Positions 46,862-57,600 of a stretch of 64,000 bases of DNA are shown in pieces. Each line of letters opens with the position of its first letter. Within the stretch, counting starts at the first letter, position 1. Made by a program: the position numbers and the translations under genes. The notes below the pieces were generated by a model, which was not told the origin of the DNA, did no database searches, and saw nothing but the letters and a program-made list of their open reading frames with translations. The stretch comes from Tranzscheliella williamsii (lineage: Eukaryota > Basidiomycota > Ustilaginomycetes > Ustilaginales > Ustilaginaceae). The stretch spans positions 1 through 64,000 of the forward strand of contig JALBYF010000080.1 in the NCBI GenBank assembly GCA_023212725.1, written 5' to 3'.

Positions 46862-47662
46862 TCAGGGCTCAAGAGAAGCAGGGAAGTTGTTGTTTTCCCT
46901 CTGCTCGTCCCATTTGGCGAGCTGCAAATACGGAGGGCGCAGACAGAGGCGAAACATGACGATAGTTAGTATCACTTGGCGCCATACACGATGACGGACA
47001 AAGTTGATTGGACCACTGTCCGCAGCCAGAACCGCCTTAGTCCTACTTGAGCTTATCGCGCCAAATAGGACGCAGTGATGCAGCAAATCGGAGAAATGCC
47101 ATCTGCGTCCAGCCTGAGCCACCGCAAGCCACTCTCTCTGGGCAATGGCTCGAAGCTCGATCGAGCTAAACCGGGCCCGGATGGTCCATCAGCGGCACAG
47201 AACAGGCGGCAAGGGCAGCAGCCGGAGACTTGTAGCGTGCCAATACCGTGTAGCTGTTGCCGTCCAGCAACGATGGCGGTTCGCGTTGATCATTCAACGA
47301 CGGAGGGCAATGGCGGCGTGCGAAAACGATGGACTAGCACACTTACCCATTCGTTGGGGCACAAAGAGTGGTAAGCACGGAAGAACTGCTTGCAGGGCAC
47401 AAAGTCCTCGCCCTTGGCGTTGACACATCGGTAATAGTCAACGTAGCTGCGCGAATAGGCAGAGCCAAGCCGAAACACAGAGAGCCAGGGTCAGCAACAT
47501 AACGCCCTGCATGGAAGACAGAAGCCAGCTCGGAGAAACGCGTGGAGTGCGACGCAGAGGAACGTACTTTTGCCAGCAGTGCTTGGTCTGGTTCTGGTTG
47601 GGGAACCGCGCATCGAACGATGCGGTTTGCAGGGTGAAGGACTTCTGTTCTGCGTCGGCCAT
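46862..47662 (-). CDS. COX12: cytochrome c oxidase subunit VIb (COX12) (three exons)
   Basis: Exons 47568-47662, 47347-47446 and 46862-46921 join to 84 residues (yeast Cox12 83). The introns are 121 nt and 425 nt, the latter long for this window. The spliced protein reads MADAEQKSFTLQTASFDARF, NQTKHCWQ-NYVDYYRCVNAKGEDFVPCKQFF, YHSLCPNEW-LAKWDEQRENN. The CX9C and CX10C cysteine pairs of the COX6B family are intact, giving a Mia40-oxidised coiled-coil-helix fold in the intermembrane space, where the subunit stabilises the complex IV dimer. Divergent from PRP18 over 430 bp. Confidence 0.95.
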
Positions 47663-48090
47663 TTTGCAGGATATGCTGTCGGATGGGATGCTGTAGCGGC
47701 GAGGAAAGGATGGTGTACGATTGAGCTGTCGCTGCCGATGATGACGAGAAGATCTACTTCCTTACTCAAGCTGGGCTCAACGGTCAGATCCGGGTCTCTC
47801 TACAGTGTGTCTGCTTCTACGCTCTGTTCTTGCCCGCAACGGCCAAAAACTGTATTCGCCTTGAGCCAATCCGTCTACCACGAATACAAATGCAACCTGC
47901 CCGACTCGGTTCCGAAGCAAAGCCTTAGGATCTAACACCTTGCTCAATGTGAATCACGCCTATCCTGTCGTCCTCGAGATTTCGCAAAGGGTCTAGTCAC
48001 GAGTCAGATGATGGCAGCTACTCAACCTCGTTGCTTCCACCCTCCCACTTCGGCAAACAGGGCGCCGAGGTTGAATCTGCGGCAGAGACA
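47663..48090. other. divergent promoter COX12/PRP18
   Basis: About 430 bp between a mitochondrial and a splicing gene. No further feature seen. Confidence 0.5.
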
Positions 48091-49344
48091 ATGGACTTTC
48101 TCAAAGCCGAGATCGAAAGTAGGAAGAAGGCGGTCTCGCCTCTGGTTGCAGCGCCAAGCAGCACCGGGCAAGGGGAAACAGCAGCTGCGAGTGCAGAGTC
48201 TCCTATCACGACCCCACCCAAGTACCTGCGACGTGGTGATCTGGAAAAGCTGCGCGAACAGGAGGAACGCGAGCGGAAGCGGAAGCTGCAAGAGGAGGAG
48301 GAGGATCAACAGCACAGTCGAGAAGCCAAGCGGCCGGCGCTTTCCGCCAACGGTTCGTCATCCGCGGCAACCTCGCTGGCGTCGGCTGCTCGTTTGACGG
48401 CGTCGAGCTCGCGAAACCAGTCACCGTCATTGGCTGCTGCGGCCTCGAGCGTGGTGGCCGAGATCGTGGAAAAGGAAAAGTTCAATGTCTCGAACGAAGA
48501 GGCCGTGCGGCGGCTGCGCTCCAAAGGCGAGCCGATCCGGCTGTTTGGCGAGTCGGACAAAGAGCGTCGACTGCGGCTTCGCGCCTTGGAGCTGATCGAG
48601 GAAAAGGGCGGCGGAGCAGGGCAGAACGATTTTCGCAACGCGCTGCAGAGTGCCGAAACCACCACCGCGCTCGAACTGCTCGAGAAGCGCAGCGATGCCA
48701 GCAAGGGGCGTGCAGAACAGGAGAAGCTGCAGCTCCTCAAGAGCCAGGCGAATCAGGGCGAGCTCGACCAGCATCCAGATGCGCATGCAGCGCAAAGCAG
48801 CAAGGCGGCACGCGTAGGCGTCGGCATGGACAGTGTCCTTGACCTCGCCCTGATCAAGACCGATATCGACCGCGTCTACCCGATCATCTACTACACGCTC
48901 AAGGGGCTGCTGCAGGAGTGGGCCGAGTCGCTCGCCGCTCGACCAGATGAGGTCAAGCAGACCATGCAAGGCAAGCTCGCCGCTGCGACGCAGGTCCAGA
49001 GCGCCGACTACCTGAAACCGCTCTTCAAGAAGCTGCGTAAGCGCGCGCTGACGCCGGACGTCCTCATGCGCATCGCCGAGATTGTCCACTACGTACAGAA
49101 GAGGCAGTACCGCCACGCAAACGACTCGTATCTCCAGCTCAGCATCGGCAATGCCCCCTGGCCCATTGGCGTCACCATGGTCGGCATCCACGAGCGCTCA
49201 GGCAGAGAAAAGATCTTCAGCAGCAATGTCGCCCATGTCCTCAACGATGAAGTCTCGCGCAAGTACATCCAGAGCCTCAAAAGGCTCATGACGTTTGCCC
49301 AGACCAAGTACCCGCCCAAGGACATCAGCATGATGATGGGCTGA
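48091..49344 (+). CDS. PRP18: pre-mRNA splicing factor PRP18
   Basis: Single exon, 417 residues from the ATG giving MDFLKAEIESRKK, the usual family start. Domains: the N-terminal helix, the PRP4-like/SFM segment (VSNEEAVRRLRSKGEPIRLFGESDKERRLRLRALE), and the C-terminal five-helix Prp18 domain (IYYTLKGLLQEWAESL, YLKPLFKKLRKRALTPDVL, YVQKRQYRHANDSYLQLSIGNAPWPIGVTMVGIHERSGREKI). The loop NDSYLQLSIGNAPWPIG is the most conserved part. Prp18 works with Slu7 in the second catalytic step, 3' splice site selection. Confidence 0.97.
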   Translation: MDFLKAEIESRKKAVSPLVAAPSSTGQGETAAASAESPITTPPKYLRRGDLEKLREQEERERKRKLQEEEEDQQHSREAKRPALSANGSSSAATSLASAARLTASSSRNQSPSLAAAASSVVAEIVEKEKFNVSNEEAVRRLRSKGEPIRLFGESDKERRLRLRALELIEEKGGGAGQNDFRNALQSAETTTALELLEKRSDASKGRAEQEKLQLLKSQANQGELDQHPDAHAAQSSKAARVGVGMDSVLDLALIKTDIDRVYPIIYYTLKGLLQEWAESLAARPDEVKQTMQGKLAAATQVQSADYLKPLFKKLRKRALTPDVLMRIAEIVHYVQKRQYRHANDSYLQLSIGNAPWPIGVTMVGIHERSGREKIFSSNVAHVLNDEVSRKYIQSLKRLMTFAQTKYPPKDISMMMG

Positions 49345-49494
49345 GCCGCATCCGCGCCGCGCACACCCGCCTTTCCCACCCGTCCCTTGACATATGTAGC
49401 ACCATCTCGCACACCCATGTATTCTCTACTCCGCTTCTCGATACCCTACTGTCCACCGCCTGTACACGCCTAACTCTGGTGTCATGGTATCCGA

Positions 49495-49516
49495 GCAGCA
49501 ACAGCAGCAGCAGCGT
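49495..49516. repeat. CAG/CAA microsatellite
   Basis: Seven or eight CAG/CAA-type triplets, non-coding, downstream of PRP18. Confidence 0.85.
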
Positions 49517-49534
49517 GAGAAGAGGCGAACATTG

Positions 49535-49582
49535 ATTACATGTTAGATTTTACATGTTAGATCTATTACCTGTTAGATTTGA
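49535..49582. repeat. three short direct repeats TTACATGTTAGAT
   Basis: Three imperfect copies (TTACATGTTAGATT, TTACATGTTAGATC, TTACCTGTTAGATT) in 48 bp, about 150 bp before PEX10 and 190 bp after PRP18. The core TGTTAGAT also occurs at the first base of the window. A factor-binding site cluster or 3' end element is possible. Confidence 0.7.
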
Positions 49583-49730
49583 TCGTGGCACCGGCTTCCG
49601 GATAACTGAGAGGGCGATTCTGGGGGGTCGGCTTTCAATCCCACTTGGCCGGCCACCTTGCACCTATTCACCTTCGTTAACCCCATCCCTCCTGTCCGCA
49701 TTCTGATCCTTTGCGGCTCGCTGATACAAG

Positions 49731-51133
49731 ATGTCGGACCCAAGCAGAAGCGATGCCGGGCCGTCTACATCCGCCTCTTCGTCCACGCTATCGAGTGCCG
49801 TCGCCAACGCTGTGATGAACCGCCACAGTGATGAACACGAAGAGCCATCGCCAAGCGTCGGCGCTTCGTCTGGATCGTACAGACCGCAGTCGAGGTTTTC
49901 GTTTCCTGCAGCGGCGCAGCCCGAGATTGTGCGGGCGTATCAGAAGGATACGTACTACAAGGAGCTCTTCACGTCGCAGCTGTCGGATGTGGTGCGCTCG
50001 CTGCTGGGGACGCGCGTGCAGCATGCGCATCTCTCGACGATATCGCTTGCGGGGAGTTTGGGGTACCACCTGCTGTCGACCAGTTCGCTGGCGCGGCGCA
50101 CCGACCGGGGTGGGCAGACGCTGGGGGAGGAGTATGTCAACAGCATGCCGCAGGATGTGCGGTCCGGGCGTATCATCACTCGGGCGAAGCGCGTCTCATT
50201 TGTGCTGCTCCATGTGCTTAGTCCGTGGCTGCTGACCAAGGTGTATGCTGCGCTGCGCCGGTGGAGTCGTGCGCGGGCCGAGCAGCTGGCAGCGCAAGAG
50301 GCGCGGGCGCGCGCGCGGGCGCGCGCGCTCGACCAGCCGTACCGTGCGCCCGCCGCAACACTGCGAGCGCGCACAGTGCGCTACCTGGCGCATCACCTGC
50401 CTGCGCTCGAGACGCTCACCTCCCAGGACGGCTGGCTCGCCTACCTCTCCGCCGCCCATCTGATGCTCTTCTACCTCGGCGGCCGCTTCTACTCGGCCGC
50501 CCAGCGCGCCACCGGCTTCACCTACATCTCCACCCTCCCCAAGCGCCAAGGCTACCAGCCTCCCAGCTACGAGGTCCTCGGCGTCCTCCTCGGCATCCAG
50601 CTCGTCGTCAAGCTCGGCATGGCGCTTCAGGACTACCGCACGCGCTCCGGCACACCGTCGGACACCCTACACCCAGACACATCCTCCCACCCGCGCGCCA
50701 CCGTCCGCATCGACCACACCCTCTTCTCCCACGTCTCCCAGCCCGCCCAGAAGCTCCCCGCCGCCACCGCCCCCCCCGACCCCATCGACCTGCTCTATCC
50801 GTATCCACCCCCGCCCGCAGACCGCATCGATCCCGCCACGGCCGCCGCCCGCATCGCCACCACGGCCGCCCACGACGCCGCGACCTCGACCCTCCAGTGC
50901 ACCCTCTGCATGGACCAGCGCACCCCCCACACCGGCTCCTCCGCCGTCACCGAGTGCGGCCACTGCTTCGACTGGGCCTGCATCGTCGCCTGGCTTCGCG
51001 AAAAGGTACGTCCATCCCCCGCACGCCCCCGCCCCGCCGCACCACTGACATCCCCCTCCCGCCCCAGCCCGAATGCCCCCTCTGCAGGCAGCACTTGAGC
51101 CTCAACCGCATCCTCCCCATCTACAACTTCTGA
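49731..51133 (+). CDS. PEX10: peroxisome biogenesis RING E3 ligase PEX10 (two exons)
   Basis: Exon 1 is 49731-51005 and exon 2 is 51068-51133, across a 62-nt intron (GTACGT donor, CCCCAG acceptor), giving 446 residues. The N-terminal Pex2/Pex12-type membrane domain shows RAYQKDTYYKELFTSQLSDVVRSLLG, a hydrophobic stretch (FVLLHVLSPWLLTKVYAAL) and YLSAAHLMLFYLGGRFYSAAQRATG. The C-terminal RING spans ~390-436: CTLC, ECGHCFDWACIVAWLREK and PECPLCRQ, ending in LNRILPIYNF. Pex10 joins Pex2 and Pex12 as the ubiquitin ligase and channel that recycles Pex5. At residue 414 the RING has Asp at the position where the family has Cys, with an extra Cys at 412. The intron splits the RING just before PECPLC. 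Confidence 0.93.
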
Positions 51134-51820
51134 GTTCCCCCGCTTGGCCCCGTCATGCATGTCGATACTCTTCCGTTTCGCCCGGCTGCACATGCGCACC
51201 GCGACCACGACATTGCCCGATGCGGCACCACAGACTACCGGGAGAAAGAACGTATGTATCGCATGGAAGCAAGCAAACCGTGGCGCGGACAGTGGAGAGG
51301 ACGAGCGCAGGGCCCAGAAACGTCTAGTAGCTACAGTGGGAGGTGTCGAGGGGACTGCATTGGCGCAAGGGAGTAACATCAAGAAACGGCGCGCGCCGCA
51401 GAAAAAGGCACATGGCGAGCAATCCAAGCCAGAACAAGCCGTGCAGGCAGTCGCGGCGGTGAGAAAGGGGACGGGAAGGCAAAAAGCAGGCGGGACGAAC
51501 CAGCCAGTTCCGAGCACGGCGGGCGGAACTCTGCAAAGGTCGGACGATGCCCTTCCAGCACAAAGCGGTGGAGGAAGGGCCGTGAGACCAGCAGACAGAG
51601 TCTGGCCGGCGGCGTGGGCAGAAAAGGCTGGGTGGGACGAAGGAATCTCGGAGATGGGCGGGTGTGGACAGGTTCTACCGGCGCGCAGCAGTCGGGCACT
51701 CGGTGCAAAGGAAGAGCCGAGAAGCAGGGCGGCAACGCGGGGCGACGGAATGTTCCAGGGAGACTTTTGTGCGCGCGCTTGCACCGACGGCGACAAGGCG
51801 AGGCGGGGCCGTGGGAGATT
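51134..51820. other. convergent spacer PEX10/SH3 protein gene
   Basis: About 690 bp between convergent genes. Open frames on the plus strand here are GC-driven and continue into the antisense of the next gene. No feature supported. Confidence 0.5.
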
Positions 51821-53491
51821 TCAAGAGGATCGTCGGTTTGGCACATCTGACGCGAAACCCCCTTCTTCAGCCGTAACGGCACCGTCGACGGAGGAGGTGA
51901 TATTGCCTTCGTTTCCGCTGGTCAGTCCGCTGGCGCTCGTCGTGCCCAGACCGTCGCCGGAGCCGGAGGTGCCACCTTTGGTCGAGGTGACACAGACCAG
52001 GGGGAAGGCGCCCTCGCCGCCCGCTTCCGTTCGGCCAAGAGCCCATCCGTCATCGTAGAGACGCTGAACAGTGACAACGTCGTCGGGCTGCAACGTGATC
52101 TCGTCGTTCAGCGTCGCATTGTAAGGGTAGATAGCAACCACCGTCTCGCCGGGACAAATGTCGTTGGAAGAGTACTGGTCCTTGACCGCAGGAATCGAAG
52201 TTCCTCGACCGTCGGTGCCCGTCTCGCCGCTCATAGCGCTGTGTGGTCGTTCATCGGCAGAATCGCGTCCCTTGCCGGCCGCCAAAGCACCGGCACCAAG
52301 CGCGCCCGCACCGACAGCACCGGCACCAGCAAATTTGGCTTCGTTCGAAGGTCGTCCAAGTTCGGGGGACTTGATCATGGCCTCTTCGCTCTGTATCCAT
52401 GGTCGCTCTACATGGCTCTCGTTGGCAGCATTGCTGTAGATGGCGTTCTGTTCGGCATCGTTCTGGCGGCCGCGCTTCCGGAAGAGGAGGAAGGCGACAA
52501 GCGCACCGAGCAAGGCAGCGCCCGCAATGCATCCGACAATGATGCCGGCAAGCTCGCCCTTGCTGAATACCTGGTCGTTGGCGCTGACAAGTTGTTGGCC
52601 AGCAGGCGCGGCACCAGCAATGCCCATATTGGTGCCCGACGTAGAGTTGGCAGTCGATGTAGCGGCGGGAGAAGAGGAATCGGACGATGCTGTGGATGCG
52701 GCAGGCGTGCCCACATTGGTAGCCACGCTGGTAGTGGCGGAGACAGTGGCAGCCTGAGGGTGGCCCCACTGCCGGCATTGGGAGAGATCAGTCTTGGCTT
52801 CAGTGCAGCAAGAGGGTGGCGTGACTCCTCCTGCGGGGTCGCAGTGGGCACAAAGCTGGTCGATCGAGAATCCAAAGCCGCAGCTGCCTTCGTTTTGGAT
52901 ACCGGAAACACAAGATTGAACGTTGGCGGTGGCGAAGCCATAGTCGGTACAGTTCAACAAGTCGTTGGAGAGGGTCTCCTGTCGGACGCTTCGTTGGAAC
53001 GGGTTCAGCTGGTCGGTGGATCGACAGTAAGCAGTATTGTCCACAATGTCATTCTGGGAAGAAGAAAACTGTTGACAGGTGCCTTGGCAGACGAGGGTGG
53101 GTGCGCTGCCGCTGGGTGCGTTGCAGCCAGAGTCGTGTGATGCTCTCGAGAACTGCGAACAGAGAACGGTCTGTTGCCATTGAACGGTGACGTTTTGAGC
53201 AAGAGTAGTGTTGCACTGGAGGCCATCCTGGATCTTATCGTTGTAGTATTGCGAGTGCGATGTGAGGTAGAGCGAGAAAAGCGTGTCGAAGGAGTTAACG
53301 TCGGAGACGTCACCGAAAAAAGCGTAGTCTTCGGTAAGGTTGCTGGGTCTGATGTAGTTTTCCTGGAAGGAAGGGCACATGGAGCTTCCTTGCAGGCTGA
53401 TGCAGGCGTCGGAGGCGGCACTGACCAAAGCGCCAGCAAGCACGAGTGGCGTGGCTACTACAGCTAGCCGTACCATTGATAATGAGCGCAT
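51821..53491 (-). CDS. single-pass membrane protein with Cys-rich ectodomain and C-terminal SH3 domain
   Basis: Single exon, 556 residues. A signal peptide (MVRLAVVATPLVLAGALVSA) precedes a ~220-residue ectodomain with about 18 cysteines (CISLQGSSMC, CSQF, CQGTC, CAHC, CC) and N-glycosylation sites such as NLT, NTT, NVT and NCT. A Ser/Thr/Ala-rich stalk (about 245-300) leads to a membrane segment (GELAGIIVGCIAGAALLGALV, about 312-337) followed by FRKRGR, so the C-terminus is cytosolic. An Ala/Gly linker leads to an SH3 domain at ~446-500 (VVAIYPYNATLNDEITLQPDDVVTV, DGWALGR, GAFPLVCV). The layout resembles fungal surface signalling proteins such as Fus1 and Sho1-type sensors, but neither is a clear ortholog. 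A role in signalling or fusion is inference. Confidence 0.85.
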   Translation of the reverse strand: MRSLSMVRLAVVATPLVLAGALVSAASDACISLQGSSMCPSFQENYIRPSNLTEDYAFFGDVSDVNSFDTLFSLYLTSHSQYYNDKIQDGLQCNTTLAQNVTVQWQQTVLCSQFSRASHDSGCNAPSGSAPTLVCQGTCQQFSSSQNDIVDNTAYCRSTDQLNPFQRSVRQETLSNDLLNCTDYGFATANVQSCVSGIQNEGSCGFGFSIDQLCAHCDPAGGVTPPSCCTEAKTDLSQCRQWGHPQAATVSATTSVATNVGTPAASTASSDSSSPAATSTANSTSGTNMGIAGAAPAGQQLVSANDQVFSKGELAGIIVGCIAGAALLGALVAFLLFRKRGRQNDAEQNAIYSNAANESHVERPWIQSEEAMIKSPELGRPSNEAKFAGAGAVGAGALGAGALAAGKGRDSADERPHSAMSGETGTDGRGTSIPAVKDQYSSNDICPGETVVAIYPYNATLNDEITLQPDDVVTVQRLYDDGWALGRTEAGGEGAFPLVCVTSTKGGTSGSGDGLGTTSASGLTSGNEGNITSSVDGAVTAEEGGFASDVPNRRSS

Positions 53492-56400
53492 CTTCAGAGA
53501 AAAGAGATGCGTGATGTGCTGGAGATCACAAGCAGCTGGTTAGGCAGAGGTGAAGTAATGAGTTGCGATGGGCGGCCAGGGTCTAGAGTGAGCGAGCAGT
53601 GGCCCAAGTTCTGATAGAGGCAGGCTATCAGGCTAGAGCAAGGCCGATGCTTGGGCGAAATAGAAAAAGATGCGTCGCTCGACCCTTCTCAACGATGAGT
53701 GTAGGTTGTGTGAGGCAGTGAGCTGCTCGTCCCAAGAGACGCTGCCGACGACGCGGTGGGAAGGATAAAGGGACAGAAACAAAGGGAAGGTGAAGGCGGC
53801 TGTGGTCGCGAGCAAGACGAAAAAAGACAGTAGATGGACGACGACAAGAAACAAGCAGAGAGGATAAGTTGATGGTTTCGGGGGGAGCGTGGGAGCCAAC
53901 AGGAGAGGAGAGAGAGAGCGGGATCGATGGAGGGGAGAAACAAAGTGCAGCAATGGCTACAAGCGAGACAGTAAAAAGGAATACGAGCTGCTGAAGCGAC
54001 ACAGAACACGAGCTGCTGAAGCGCAGAAACAGGCAAGCAGCCGATCCAGCGTTGCCATCCGAGCTGAGCTGGATCGCAGTCAAAGCCGTTGGGCTTTTGG
54101 CGGGACCTTTCTCTCTGCCTCTGAGTCTTGCGCGTCGTTGGCGCCCGGAGCTCTACAATGCGCGACCTTGCCCGCGACAATGCTCAGCGGAGGGCAAGAG
54201 ATATTGTAGCGCTGGGCGATTTAGCTTTGGTGGCGCCGATCTATCCCATTTCGACGGGCGGGAATCGCGACCAGCAGGCCGAGAGGGCCAGGCTCAAATG
54301 CAAAGTGACCGAGGCGTCCAGCCAGCAGATCACAATCATGGATTCTGGACGCGCGCTGCCGCCTTCCCAAAGGGGGAATTGAAATTGAAACTCCCAGTCC
54401 TGGCTTAGCTGCAAGCTTAGCCGAGTGTTGCGAGCGTGGTGTGGGAAAAAGATCGGCTGCCCCGTCTGCCTCGGTCGTGGTGCAGAGGCCAACGACTGTG
54501 ATGCTTCTGTGAGGCTCGCTTCGACGTGATCGGAGCCAATGGCGATCCGCTACGGAGAGAGTTGCTGGGAACGCATAGCCTCGGACGCAATGGCTCGGAT
54601 GCATCTGCTCGGACGCAAATGCAGCTCGCCCCGGCTGACAGCTCGGTGGTAGGTGCAGAGAAGCTATGGCGGTCGACATCCGCGCTGCCTTGTCGTATGG
54701 ACTCAGCACGCCGATGCTGGTACGGGTGGTAAAGGCGGCGACCCGCCCGCGGGCCAGAGTCCCAGCTAGGCATACGTTGCCTTGACTTCGTCGATCAAAA
54801 ATCTGGGATCGGATCGGATCCGCTGTGCGTAGCTGCATTATGCCCATGTAGACACTCGACATGGCCACAATGGTTAAAGTAACAGCGCCATCCCTCTTAA
54901 CAAGCCAGCGCCTGGGCTCTTGGATGCAACACCAAATCGCCATTGTATCGACACTACCGGAAAGCAGGACAGCGAACCATTGACAGCTGACTCGCGAGCT
55001 GAACAGGGGCTGATGCAGCAGGGACTTTGTTACCGAGTCTCCGCAGAAAGGTAGCAGAGAGCCGCTTCGGACATCAAACGGAGCAGCGGACAAGCTTGTG
55101 CCTCGATAAACCATTTTGTATTCACATTCGGTCCAATTCGAAGAAGCTGCATCGACAGCTTGACAGGCGCTCGGAATAGGCACGCTCTCTACTCCGAAGC
55201 GTGCACTCCGAGCCCTGAAATTGGAGCGCAGCACAGAAGAGCCGCGAACAATTCAAACGACTTAGCGGCCCCCGTTTTGTCACCTTGATTGTCCAGCCCG
55301 ACGACGCGCACTATTCTCGGTCATATACAAGGCGATCGCCCTTGTCTGGCACGTCGATGGAGAATTTGGCGCCGTGCCAAGCCGAGCGCAGCCGTGCAGC
55401 AGTATTTCAGGAACACCAGCTCCGTCTAGCTGAAGCGTACCTTTGCCGCTGCACATAGTTACAGCCCTTTTCCCACCGAGGCAGTTAGGCGCTTTTCCTG
55501 AGATTCTAGCGGATTCCCATGCTGTACGGAGGTGACTGGCACTTACTCGAACAAGCCCGCTCGCTGGCTTCCCAATGATGCTGTCCGGGCCACCGGCCAG
55601 TCGTATGTTATAGTACAAGATGGTCGTAGCAGGCAGTGTCAATCCTGATGGCCAAGGGCACTCTGGCACTGTCCTGTCAGCCCAAGCACGCTACGAGCTA
55701 AATGCAAGGGATCTTGGCTCGCGCCGATCCCCGCATCTAAATTGTGAGCGCGCCGCGTTCTTCCAATCTAGTGCGCTCACCCTGCCAGCTGCCGTGCATC
55801 ACCGTGCCAAGCAAGGCAGCACTTGACTCAGGCATAAGCTTGAAAGTTGGCTTCCAGGTACAATACGCTCCGCGTAGGACTCGGTTCATACTCTCCGAAC
55901 CACCACTCAGCGTGCCGCTTGGCGGTCGAACAGTCAGTGAGTGGGATAGCTTGAAGATCAGCCTTACGTGGCCTCACACGTAGTAAAGATCTCGTGGACA
56001 TCTCCTGTCCCTGAATGACCGCGATTCCGAGGCAAGCAAGTCGGCTCAGGTCACTCCGCTGGAGCACGCCTCTCCCTCCGTCACCTATGTGGCGCCGCAC
56101 GGTGACGGTAGTCGGTAATGCGTCCCACATGGTCCGGCTTTTTTTCCACCGGATTTTGTTCATGTTTTTGTCCTGATTAGAGAGTGGAAATTGCGAATGC
56201 GCTGGATCTACCGCAAATGCACCTATTCTCGCCTCTCGCAACCCAAGGGCGTCAAGGCCCCGCGTCTGCCAGCACGCCAGACAGTAAGGCATCAGGGATT
56301 TGTTCTCCATCCTAACTGCTTACAAAGCACCGCGACCGGACTGAGAATGACGCCGAGTGCCAGACGGCGAGGAAGACATTACATAAGCAAGACAAAGCGA

Positions 56401-57600
56401 CCACGCGGCTGTCAGATTTCTCCCGATCACCCCGTGACACGACACGCTTTATTGGCCACTTTACACGATAGAGCATTGAGCGTAGAGGGTGGCAAAGAGA
56501 AGGGAGAGGCAGCCCCGTGTTGAAGCTGTGCGCTCGCAAGACAAGCATGCTAGCGGCAGCAACGGTCTGGCAGGTTGCATGATGATTGCGCCTGGCCATC
56601 ATCGTCCGGGTTGTAAGATCAGTGCGGTACATTCACATGGACCTCCAAAGTGGAGCAGCGGGGCAAGAAATAGATGATGTATACGCAGTGTGCGCGCAGT
56701 ATATGTTTAGCAAGTAAATGGCAACGTTAACGGTTGCCTCGGCTTGAAGTAGCAACCGTTGTTGCCCTTCGGCACATCTTCTGCACCGGATATTCATACA
56801 AACACATGCATATTTTCATGAAGCTGAGCGGGTGGGTAACAAGCAGCCTGCCTTGGGGCAATACAGATGAGTGAATTTGAAATGGCTACTTTATTTCCGG
56901 CTGGTAGCTTCCTTGTGCCCGCTGCCAAAAACTTACTATTGAGGGACATACTTACAAAATAAAATCCTATCTTGAATACTTGGGCTGAGCTTTGGAGCAA
57001 ACGGGGGGCGGAAAGGAAGGCTGAGAGTCGTCTCGCCAGCGCCTTTTCCCATTTTCGTCGTCAGCACTGACCAACAACCATCCACCGTTGCTCAAGACCG
57101 TGAGGCTAAAATCTATTTACACCGCAGCCTTTGCCAAACTTCTATCGCCGCCACTCACACCACCCCGGTACGCCCTCAACCCGCCTTACGCTGGCAGCGG
57201 TCATTGTCGACCCCCACAATCGTCGTTTTATTATTACAGCGTGCATCTCGCCGGCTATCCCGCCCTTGCTGTCCTCGGTCTCGTTCCCTCTTCTTGCACA
57301 CGACAAGCTTACTAGCGACCAAGCCAGTGTGCCCACCGAGCCCAGCTTACCAGCACCCGTCGCGTACCTCGGTTGCGCATCTTAGAGCTTGGAGTCCGAC
57401 CCGGAGAAAGCGTCTCTGCACAGCGTTTCCCTTTCTCGACAGGCGCGGCAAATTGGCCACGCACTTTACACAGTTCCACCAGGGTGCTCAGCTTGGCTAT
57501 TGCTGTTTAGTGTGCAGTCGTTTCCGCACCGCTCACAGCGCCCACCTCTCACTGCAGACAAGGATCTTCCGGAGCTTAGAGGCCTGACAGCTTGCCAAAC
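53492..57600. other. 4.1-kb gene-poor region
   Basis: The longest stretch without a recognised gene, between the divergent SH3 protein and UBP15 genes. One open frame (54221-55234, minus, 337 codons) lacks an ATG start and known motifs; I do not call it. A 16-bp direct repeat, ACGAGCTGCTGAAGCG, occurs twice near 53981 and 54007. The last 500 bases before UBP15 are CT-rich and probably its long 5' leader. No reverse transcriptase, integrase or transposase motif was seen, nor a tRNA. Confidence 0.5.

Larger units (their letters stand above)
49345..49730. other. spacer PRP18 3' end / PEX10 promoter
   Basis: About 385 bp with a CAG microsatellite (49495-49516) and a short triplicated motif (49535-49582). 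The genes are in tandem. Confidence 0.55.

Noticed and set aside
51144..53140. Plus-strand open frames of about 300 codons opposite the SH3 protein gene
   Set aside because: They mirror the coding strand of a gene with signal peptide, TM and SH3; no domain is seen in them.
54221..55234. Minus-strand 337-codon open frame in the gene-poor region
   Set aside because: It opens at GTG, its first ATG is 40 codons in, and no motif, signal or family similarity is visible. Kept only as part of a finding.
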